From Agarivorans litoreus (GTDB taxonomy: Bacteria > Pseudomonadota > Gammaproteobacteria > Enterobacterales > Celerinatantimonadaceae), in assembly GCF_019649015.1 (NCBI RefSeq), contig NZ_BLPI01000001.1:1525001-1589000 (forward strand): a DNA stretch of 64,000 nucleotides, given 5' to 3'. The stretch's first letter is position 1. The number at the start of each line of letters is the position of its first letter. The notes beneath the pieces were generated by a model. The model was not told the origin of the DNA, searched no databases, and worked only from the letters and a program-made list of their open reading frames with translations. This document shows positions 1-6,695 of the stretch, one piece after another. A program made the translations under genes and the position numbers.

Positions 1-1097
1 ATATTCAAATTCATGTTCCTTATTTAGAAGGTACACCGCAGCAAACACTGTTACGTTGGTACCATGAGGGCTTAAACGCCTTTGAACAAACCTGTCCAGC
101 AGGCTCAGCCATTTTTGCTGAATTTGGTGAAACCTTAACAAGTCTGCTAGCACAAAACACACCAGACGAAACAGAACTAAACACACTAATAAAAGAAACA
201 GCCAAGCGTTACCATGAAGTTAAAGCCAAGTTAGATGCCGGTCGTGACCGCTTGTTAGAAATACACTCAAGTGGTGGCAACAAAGCTGCAGAGCTAATTG
301 AGAAAATTCAAGCAGCAGAGCAAGACCCACATTTTGTGACGTTTAGCCTACGTTTGTTCGATACCATTGGTATCAACCAAGATGACAAAGGCGAAAATGC
401 CTTGGTATTGCATGCGAGTGAACAAATGCTAGTGCCGTCTATTAATGGCTTGCCGGAAGACGGTTGCACCATTACTTATGACAGAGACACAGCGCTTAGC
501 CGAGACGAAATTCAACTTATGTCTTGGGAGCACCCGCTGATTCAAAGCTGTATCGATACTATCTTGGGGGCCGACTTAGGCACAACTTCGGTAGCCTTAC
601 TTAAAAATCGCGCCTTACCAGTAGGTAGCTTATTTGTTGAAGGGATCTTTGTAGTAGAAACCAGCGCACCTGCCGAGTACCAAATTGAGCGATACTTGCC
701 CGCTACACCGGTGCGTATTTTACTGGATAAAAACGGCGGAAACTTGTCTACCAATGTTGGTTTTGAACAGTTCAATCAACAACTTTCTGCGGTTAACCGC
801 CACTTAGCCGCGAAGTTGATTAGTGCTTCACAAACACAAATTCATCCTTTGCTTGCGCAAGCCAATGAGCTCGCCCAACAACAATTAACAACTATTGTTG
901 AACAAGCCAGTGAGCATATGAAGCAAAGCTTAAATGGCGAGCTTGAACGCCTTGAAGCCTTAAGCGCAGTAAACCCAAGCATTCGTAAAGATGAATTAAA
1001 TACCTTACGAAACTTACGTGACAATGCTGGCGACTACCTACAAAAAGCCCAAGTAAAATTAGATGCGCTGCGGGTGATATTGGTTTCGCATAACTAG
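1..1097 (+). CDS. rapA: RNA polymerase-associated ATPase RapA, C-terminal part
   Basis: The reading frame is open from the first bases of the window, so the gene starts upstream and only about the last 365 residues are present. They match the C-terminal region of RapA (HepA), the Swi2/Snf2-type ATPase that binds RNA polymerase and helps recycle it. Recognisable stretches include VPYLEGTPQQTLLRWYHEGL, GRDRLLEIHS, IGINQDDKG, TWEHPLI-like SWEHPLI and the ending LDALRVILVSHN. The ATPase motifs lie outside the window. The TAG stop falls exactly on the left edge of a miniature inverted-repeat element, but the protein ends where E. coli RapA ends, so it is not truncated. rluA follows, as in E. coli. 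Confidence 0.95.
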   Translation, partial: IQIHVPYLEGTPQQTLLRWYHEGLNAFEQTCPAGSAIFAEFGETLTSLLAQNTPDETELNTLIKETAKRYHEVKAKLDAGRDRLLEIHSSGGNKAAELIEKIQAAEQDPHFVTFSLRLFDTIGINQDDKGENALVLHASEQMLVPSINGLPEDGCTITYDRDTALSRDEIQLMSWEHPLIQSCIDTILGADLGTTSVALLKNRALPVGSLFVEGIFVVETSAPAEYQIERYLPATPVRILLDKNGGNLSTNVGFEQFNQQLSAVNRHLAAKLISASQTQIHPLLAQANELAQQQLTTIVEQASEHMKQSLNGELERLEALSAVNPSIRKDELNTLRNLRDNAGDYLQKAQVKLDALRVILVSHN

Positions 1098-1360
1098 GGG
1101 CTGTAGATCTTTGCTGATGGTTTTTGCAGCAATTAATTAGCCATTTAGGCAAGGCAGTGAGTGTGCAGTTAAGTGGGCTTAATAATCACTCGCTAACGCT
1201 GAATAAATGGCTAAGAAATGCTGCCCGAAGGGTTCGGATAAGCGAACTTTACTCTTTGTTAAGTACTTCTTGCTTAGCCCACTAGGCTTCTAAGTGCTCG
1301 CCGCGATTAAAGCCCGCTTATCTCGAACAAAATTTCAACACCAAAGATCTACAGCCCCTA
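1095..1360. mobile_element. miniature inverted-repeat element (MITE-like), family A copy 1
   Basis: Perfect terminal inverted repeats face each other at 1095-1113 and 1342-1360; the outer bases read TAGGGGCTGTAGATCTTTG. If TA is taken as the duplicated target (1095-1096 and 1359-1360) the body is about 262 bp. No frame encodes a transposase, so any movement would be non-autonomous. The interior has its own partial inverted repeats. It fills nearly all of the rapA-rluA gap and supplies the G of the rapA TAG stop. A TA duplication would fit IS630/mariner-type mobilisation, but the parent element is not identified here. Confidence 0.8.
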
Positions 1361-1434
1361 GCAAATCGAGATTCTATTTTATTTAATAGCAGGCCTTAGC
1401 TTACACTAGGGTCTTATTTTTTAGAGCTGCACTA

Positions 1435-2085
1435 ATGCCAGATTTTGTTTATCGCCCTCCAATGTCTCCCTACTTTAGCGTTGTTTACCAAGACGAAGCT
1501 GTAATTGTATTTAACAAAGCCAGTGGTTTACTGTCGGTGCCAGGTCGGCTTGAAAAAGATAGCTTGTGGGATCGTGCTCAACGTGTTTGGCCCGACATTA
1601 AAGTTGTGCACCGCTTAGATATGGCAACCTCAGGGCTGATAGTTATGGCCTTAGGCAAGCCGGCTCAAAGTCACTTAAGTCGTCAGTTTCAGCAACGACG
1701 CACTACTAAAACCTACTATGCCGAGATCTTTGGTCATCCAGAGCAAGAGCATGGCGAAGTAAACCTGCCACTGCGTTGTGATTGGCCTAATCGCCCCAAA
1801 CAAATTGTAGATTTTGAACAAGGCAAAGACGCTTTAACACACTGGCAGATTATTGAGCAAAGGCCTCAAACAAGCTTAGTTGAACTTAAACCAATAACTG
1901 GGCGGACCCACCAACTACGGGTGCATATGCAACAACTAGGCTGCCCCATTGTTGGCGATGGATTTTATGCATGCCAACAGGCAAAAGCGCTAAGCGAACG
2001 CTTACACCTTCATGCTGCCAAAATAGGTTTTTATCATCCAGAAACGGAGCAATTTATGGAATTTGAGTGTGCTCCGCCATTTTAG
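1435..2085 (+). CDS. rluA: dual-specificity rRNA/tRNA pseudouridine synthase RluA
   Basis: This 216-residue protein is a RluA-family pseudouridine synthase, which in E. coli modifies U746 of 23S rRNA and U32 of several tRNAs. The catalytic motif HRLDMATSG, with the essential Asp, is at about residues 61-69. Conserved blocks VFNKASGLLSVPGR, LRCDWPNRPKQ and KPITGRTHQLRVHM follow the E. coli protein closely, and the length agrees (E. coli 219). It has no S4 domain, as expected for RluA rather than RluB/C/D. The first ATG was chosen because it best fits the family length; no strong ribosome binding site is visible. It lies just downstream of rapA, as in enterobacteria. Confidence 0.94.
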   Translation: MPDFVYRPPMSPYFSVVYQDEAVIVFNKASGLLSVPGRLEKDSLWDRAQRVWPDIKVVHRLDMATSGLIVMALGKPAQSHLSRQFQQRRTTKTYYAEIFGHPEQEHGEVNLPLRCDWPNRPKQIVDFEQGKDALTHWQIIEQRPQTSLVELKPITGRTHQLRVHMQQLGCPIVGDGFYACQQAKALSERLHLHAAKIGFYHPETEQFMEFECAPPF

Positions 2086-2147
2086 TTAAAGCAAAGCTGG
2101 GTATTGTCCGATACATTAAGCATACACCTCGCCAAGGAACACAAATT

Positions 2148-2924
2148 GTGCAGCTTGCTAAGTATTGCTTTCTCTCCAGTTTATTAGCAATAAACTGCGC
2201 ATTTGCTGAGGTTCAGCCTCAAGATTTTAGCCATTGGCCAGTAATTGGTGAATTAAAACAGCTGGATGTAGAGCAACAACAATTTGTTAGTTTGTGGCTA
2301 GAAGAAGAAACCCCGCAAAAACGTGGCACCATTATTTTACTTCCCGATTGGGGTATATCACCAAGCGCTCCCAACAGTATTGATTCACTTCGCCAAGCTC
2401 TTCCCAAACTAGGCTGGGAAACCGGCGCTATTTTACCCCCTAAGCCCATGTCAGGTTTAATGCAGCAAGCAGAAACCGAAAATGATGAGCAACGGCAGCA
2501 ATACAAGCAAAGCTTACAAGCGCTTATTCAAGCAGCTAAACAAAATCAGGCTGAGCAGTTTGGTTTTCAAGTGATTATTGCACAAGGTGTGATGGGAGCA
2601 TGGCTGGTTGAATTGCTAGCCGAAGACGAGCTAGAACAACCCGATGGCATTGTACTTATTAGTGCTTATTACCCTAACCAAACGCTGAATAAAAAACTGG
2701 CCGAGCAAACCGCAACACTGCCTATTCCAGTGCTAGATATCTATGCCGAGCACTATAACCATTGGCAGCAACAAGCCCGAGAGCAACGTTTAACGGCCAG
2801 TAACAAAAATCAAAAGCTAAACTACCGACAAACCCATTTACCCGCCACCGCAGACACCGCGCCCAATAGTGCAAAACTAACTAAAACTGTTTACGGCTGG
2901 TTTAACGCCTTGGGTTGGTACTAA
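2148..2924 (+). CDS. DUF3530 family periplasmic alpha/beta-hydrolase-like protein
   Basis: I place the start at the GTG at 2148 rather than the ATG at 2067 inside rluA. AAGGAA at 2134-2139 sits eight bases before the GTG, and the resulting N-terminus (QLAKYCFLSSLLAINCAFAE) is a clean signal peptide cut after AFA; the longer version would bury it. The 258-residue product resembles the DUF3530 family: GTIILLPDWGISPSAPNS near the N-terminus and FQVIIAQGVMGAWLVELLA in the middle look like an alpha/beta-hydrolase strand and nucleophile elbow. The elbow here is QGVMG, lacking the usual Ser, so catalysis is doubtful. Function is unknown. Confidence 0.75.
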   Translation: MQLAKYCFLSSLLAINCAFAEVQPQDFSHWPVIGELKQLDVEQQQFVSLWLEEETPQKRGTIILLPDWGISPSAPNSIDSLRQALPKLGWETGAILPPKPMSGLMQQAETENDEQRQQYKQSLQALIQAAKQNQAEQFGFQVIIAQGVMGAWLVELLAEDELEQPDGIVLISAYYPNQTLNKKLAEQTATLPIPVLDIYAEHYNHWQQQAREQRLTASNKNQKLNYRQTHLPATADTAPNSAKLTKTVYGWFNALGWY

Positions 2925-3000
2925 CAAGACTCTATTAGCCGGCAGTGGTGAGCAGTTGTAGATATTGCTAAGCTGAGCCCAACATAACTTAGCTAAAGCT

Positions 3001-3123
3001 TAGGGCTGTTTATCTTTCGAGCTGATTTTTGCAGTGATTTGTGGTTAATTGATACAAGACAGAAGCTTTAATGTGTAGCGAGCCTACATGAGAAGCTAAT
3101 AACGCAGTAGAAATAAGCCCCTA
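3001..3123. mobile_element. short inverted-repeat element, family A copy 2 (degenerate)
   Basis: The left edge TAGGGCTGTTTATCTTTC and the stretch CTGATTTTTGCAG match the left part of the element at 1095-1360. The right edge AAGCCCCTA is the inverted counterpart, and TA flanks both ends. The body is about 119 bp and codes for nothing. It ends only three bases before the ATG of the next gene, so it occupies the place of that gene's leader. Confidence 0.6.
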
Positions 3124-3126
3124 ACC

Positions 3127-4083
3127 ATGAAAATAGTTTTTTTAGATCGCCTCACCCTAGCTAGCCATATCAACTTGGCGCGTCCCAGTTTTGCTCATCA
3201 ATGGCAAGAATACCCCAGCACCACACCACAACAAGTACGTGAGCGCTGCCAAGATGCAAACATCATCATTGTGAATAAAGTGCAATTAAGTAGGGATACC
3301 TTAACTCAATTGCCACAGCTAAAAATGATTGCGGTTGCAGCTACCGGGACCAACAACGTGGATCTAGCGGCAGCCGAAGAACTTGGCATAATCGTTAGCA
3401 ATATAAGAAATTATGCCGCTCAAAGCATTGCCGAACACTGCTTAGCGCTAATGTTTAACCTTAGGCGCAATGTATTAGCCTACCATCAGGCGATTCAACA
3501 AGGTCGTTGGCAACACGCTAAGCAATTTTGTTTTTTTGACTTCCCCATCGATAACTTGGCTAAACAAACGCTGGCAATAATAGGCGGCGGTAACTTGGGC
3601 CAAGCGACCGCCCAATTAGCCGGCAATTTAGGCATGGAGGTAGTAATGGCAGAACACAAAGGCCAAACTCCTCGCCCTGGCAGAGTTGCCTTTGAAGAAG
3701 CAGTTAGCAGTGCAGATGTGATTAGCATCCATTGTCCACTGACTCCGCAGACTAAAGACCTGTTTGGCGAGCCAGAATTGGCGATGATGAAGGAGACGGC
3801 CCTACTAATTAACACAGCCCGCGGCGGAATAGTTAACGAACAGGCTTTGTTGCAGGCTTTGCAAAACAAGCAAATTGCTGGCGCAGCAAGTGATGTCTCT
3901 GAATGTGAACCACCTACGCACGACAGCCCACTGATGCAAGCACTTAGCCTAAATAACTTTATACTTACCCCACATGTGGGCTGGGCGAGCAGCCAAAACA
4001 TGCAAGTTTTGGCTGACCAATTGATCGATAATATTGAAGCATTTGTAGCAGGAAAACCACGCCACCAAGTATTCGCTAATTAG
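3127..4083 (+). CDS. D-2-hydroxyacid dehydrogenase (hydroxypyruvate reductase-like)
   Basis: The 318-residue protein belongs to the NAD(P)-dependent D-isomer-specific 2-hydroxyacid dehydrogenases. A catalytic domain is split around a Rossmann domain with the nucleotide loop GGGNLGQA at about residues 152-159. The catalytic triad is visible: Arg in NTARGGIVNE, Glu in SECEPP, and His in TPHVGW. The opening MKIVFLDRLTL and AVAATGTNNVDL are typical of the HprA/glycerate dehydrogenase subgroup, which reduces hydroxypyruvate or glyoxylate; the actual substrate cannot be read from sequence. The start agrees with relatives but has no visible ribosome binding site, because a repeat element ends three bases upstream. 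Its 3' end overlaps djlA by 8 bp, convergently. Confidence 0.88.
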   Translation: MKIVFLDRLTLASHINLARPSFAHQWQEYPSTTPQQVRERCQDANIIIVNKVQLSRDTLTQLPQLKMIAVAATGTNNVDLAAAEELGIIVSNIRNYAAQSIAEHCLALMFNLRRNVLAYHQAIQQGRWQHAKQFCFFDFPIDNLAKQTLAIIGGGNLGQATAQLAGNLGMEVVMAEHKGQTPRPGRVAFEEAVSSADVISIHCPLTPQTKDLFGEPELAMMKETALLINTARGGIVNEQALLQALQNKQIAGAASDVSECEPPTHDSPLMQALSLNNFILTPHVGWASSQNMQVLADQLIDNIEAFVAGKPRHQVFAN

Positions 4084-4879
4084 CGCTCTTGCGTTGTTGT
4101 TTGACTAACTCGTAAGCCTGTTGAATATCTTGAGTGCGCTGCTTAGCTAGCTCCATCATTTCTGGTGGTAAGCCCTTGGCGACTAACTTATCAGGATGAT
4201 GCTGGCTCATTAGTTTGCGGTAAGCACGTTTGATTTGCTGGTCACTATCTTGTTGGTTAACGCCTAAGATTTGGTAGGCTTCTTCTAGCTGCTTAGCGCT
4301 ACTTTGCGCGCTTTGGCGTTGACCACCATGGCGATGGAACTTAAGCTCGGCTTCCCAGCGCGAAATCATCGCTTGAAGCTCTGCTTCCGAGAAGCCTAAA
4401 GCCTTGGCTACACGCTTTAATAAAGCATGTTCACTGTCGTCGATTACGCCATCTGCAAACACCCCTTGCAGCTGGATTTCCATGAACATTTGCAATAAAT
4501 CACGACGCCCATTAACCGCGCTAACAAAGCGAGAAATTTGCTCCTCCAAGGGAAAATCTGCATCTTTACCTTGGCGAAAAGCATCTTGAGCTTGGCGCCT
4601 AGCTTCGCCTTGCAGCCGCATTTGATCCATCAAAAAGTTAGCGACCTGAATCTCTTGTTGCGTAACCACGCCCTTTGACTTAGCAATATGGCCAAGCACC
4701 GCAAAGGTAGAGAACAAAAAGGCTTGCTGAGCAGCTTGGCTACTCGCTGCCGAGAAGGCAAAATTGCCGCCTACCGCTTTATCAAACCGATGGCCTAGCC
4801 ATAGGCCAAGCAAGGCACCAAAAGGCCCACCAAACATAAAGCCAAAAAATACGCCTAATACTTTTCCCCAAATTCGCAT
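4076..4879 (-). CDS. djlA: membrane-anchored J-domain co-chaperone DjlA
   Basis: DjlA is an inner-membrane DnaK co-chaperone. One Gly-rich transmembrane segment lies at about residues 3-30 (GKVLGVFFGFMFGGPFGALL), followed by a TerB-like helical domain and a C-terminal J domain. The J domain has the HPD triad in MSQHHPDKL needed to stimulate DnaK ATPase. Length, 267 residues, is normal (E. coli 271). I prefer the ATG at 4879; a GTG one codon upstream at 4882 overlaps the murU stop by one base and is also possible. It is the last gene of a tight leftward amgK-murU-djlA operon. Confidence 0.93.
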   Translation of the reverse strand: MRIWGKVLGVFFGFMFGGPFGALLGLWLGHRFDKAVGGNFAFSAASSQAAQQAFLFSTFAVLGHIAKSKGVVTQQEIQVANFLMDQMRLQGEARRQAQDAFRQGKDADFPLEEQISRFVSAVNGRRDLLQMFMEIQLQGVFADGVIDDSEHALLKRVAKALGFSEAELQAMISRWEAELKFHRHGGQRQSAQSSAKQLEEAYQILGVNQQDSDQQIKRAYRKLMSQHHPDKLVAKGLPPEMMELAKQRTQDIQQAYELVKQQRKSAN

Positions 4880-4881
4880 CA

Positions 4882-5562
4882 CTATTCTCTATCTTTGGTT
4901 AATTGCTGGTCTAGTTGTTGAAGCCGCTCAGGGGTCCCCACATCTACCCATTCGCCGCCTTGTAGTTGACCACTCACTTGTTGGCTTAACATTGCTTTAC
5001 GTAATAAAGGTGCAAGTGCTTGTTTACCGCTAGGCACATGCTGAAAAAAGCGTTGATGATAAATGGCCACACCACTAAATGTAAACTCAGGCTTATCTAT
5101 CACCAAACCTTGCTCCAAGCTAAAATCACCGGTTAAATTGTGGCTGGGATTGGCCACCAAGTATAAATGGGCATTACTGTCGGTTTGGCTATTTTGGCAA
5201 ATAGCTTGGTAATCCCAATCATTCCAAACATCCCCATTAATCACCAAGAACTGCTCGCTAGCGATAATAGGTAAGGCGCTAACAATGCCCCCGGCCGTTT
5301 CTAAAGCACTAGGTTCATGACTATAAAGAACCTCTATTCCCCACTTGTCACCATTGCCCACATGTGCTTCTACCATCTCGCCTAAATAAGCGGTATTTAT
5401 TACGATGCGTGTTACGCCTGCGGTAACCAATTTGTCGATATGCCAGTTAATCAAGGCTTTACCAGCAACTTTTAACAATGGCTTTGGGCAATGATCAGTT
5501 AACGGACGCATCCGCTCACCGCGTCCCGCTGCCAAAATCATTGCGGTGCGAATTTGGCTCAT
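4882..5562 (-). CDS. murU: N-acetylmuramate alpha-1-phosphate uridylyltransferase MurU
   Basis: A 226-residue nucleotidyltransferase with the signature AMILAAGRGERMRPLTDHCPKPLL at the N-terminus and VINGDVWND (metal-binding Asp) in the middle. With AmgK it forms the MurU recycling route, which turns recovered MurNAc into UDP-MurNAc and bypasses de novo synthesis; this is established in Pseudomonas. The gene overlaps amgK by ATGA, which supports the pairing over a general glucose-1-phosphate nucleotidyltransferase. Cytoplasmic. Confidence 0.9.
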   Translation of the reverse strand: MSQIRTAMILAAGRGERMRPLTDHCPKPLLKVAGKALINWHIDKLVTAGVTRIVINTAYLGEMVEAHVGNGDKWGIEVLYSHEPSALETAGGIVSALPIIASEQFLVINGDVWNDWDYQAICQNSQTDSNAHLYLVANPSHNLTGDFSLEQGLVIDKPEFTFSGVAIYHQRFFQHVPSGKQALAPLLRKAMLSQQVSGQLQGGEWVDVGTPERLQQLDQQLTKDRE

Positions 5563-6551
5563 GCTTTAAACTCTTTTGCGATAGGGCTAATCCACTGATG
5601 AAAGGCCTGTAATTCAGGATAACGCTTGGTCACTTGAAGTACATATTCGAGTGTTTGAGGAATGGCTTCGCGATAGGCAGCTTTACCATCCCGATGATCT
5701 AATCTGCAAAATATTCCCAGCGCTTTAATATGCCGCTGCAAACCAGTTAGATCAAACCAACGCTGCCAAGTACTTAGTTCGATGGGCGCAATTAAGTGAG
5801 CCGATTTTTCGCTTAAAAAATCTTGTTGCAAACTATCAACCAAGGCTTCAGGCCAAGCGATATAACAATCACGCAGCAATGAAACCACATCGTAAGCAAT
5901 AGGCCCCCAAACCATATCCTGAAAATCAATCATCACTATTTGCTGTTGATTGAGCATCAAGTTACGACTATGAAAATCCCGATGCATAGGTGCATAAGGC
6001 TGTTCTAAAATAGCTTCGCTAACAGTGTGACATAAGCCTTGCCAATCACAATGCTGCTGCCAGTTTTCTCCCGCCTGCAACTCTGCTTTAACAAACCAGT
6101 CAGCGAATATATCCAACTCACGTTGAATAAATGCTTGGTCAAACTCTTCCATTTCTGCCAAATCTTCACGTTTAGTAGCCTGAAGTTGAACGATTAATGC
6201 AAGCGCTTGTCTATAAAGTTCAGAAGCAGTATCAGCACTTAGCACTTGCTCAAGCATGGTTGAACCAAGGTCTTCAATACATAGAAAACCAGCATCAATG
6301 TTTGCTGCTAACACCTTGGGCACCGGCAGAGCTTGTGCGCTTAAGGCATTAGCAATATCAACAAACTGTTGGTTTTTCTCGGTAGCGGGCGGCGCATCAA
6401 CGGCAATAGCAGTGTCACCATTAGAAAGTTGGAAACGAAAGTAGCGCCGAAAACTGGCGTCGCCACTTATCATCGTTAACTGAGGAGACATAATGTCTAA
6501 GGTATTTGACAACCATTGCTGTAAAGCAGATTCGCGTACTAAATTACTCAT
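5559..6551 (-). CDS. amgK: anomeric N-acetylmuramate/N-acetylglucosamine kinase AmgK
   Basis: The 330-residue protein is an aminoglycoside-phosphotransferase-fold kinase. The catalytic loop MHRDFHSRNLML is followed by the metal-binding segment MIDFQDMVWGPIAYD; the N-lobe has ISGDASFRRYFRF. AmgK phosphorylates the anomeric carbon of MurNAc, supplying MurU. The four-base overlap with murU and the position divergent from lptD reproduce the arrangement known in pseudomonads. Start is the ATG at 6551, with about 145 bp to the likely lptD start. Confidence 0.9.
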   Translation of the reverse strand: MSNLVRESALQQWLSNTLDIMSPQLTMISGDASFRRYFRFQLSNGDTAIAVDAPPATEKNQQFVDIANALSAQALPVPKVLAANIDAGFLCIEDLGSTMLEQVLSADTASELYRQALALIVQLQATKREDLAEMEEFDQAFIQRELDIFADWFVKAELQAGENWQQHCDWQGLCHTVSEAILEQPYAPMHRDFHSRNLMLNQQQIVMIDFQDMVWGPIAYDVVSLLRDCYIAWPEALVDSLQQDFLSEKSAHLIAPIELSTWQRWFDLTGLQRHIKALGIFCRLDHRDGKAAYREAIPQTLEYVLQVTKRYPELQAFHQWISPIAKEFKA

Positions 6552-6695
6552 AATTTCTTATACTAATAACAGCCTTTAAATAGCCGCTCACCAATAAATC
6601 CAGTATTATAAGCGGCTAACTTTAACCATAGAATTCATTAAGCACAACGTTGACGTTACAGGCTTGGAATTTGTTTATATCAGGGAATAGTTCAC

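Noticed and set aside
6581-6618. Eight-base inverted repeat TAGCCGCT/AGCGGCTA between amgK and lptD
   Set aside because: Arms are short, 22 bases apart and without a T-run; it could be an operator but chance is a fair explanation.
6650-6679. TTGACG / TTTATA as an lptD promoter
   Set aside because: The spacing is 18 bp and the -10 match poor; the implied start site would overlap the ribosome binding sequence. Not strong enough to report.
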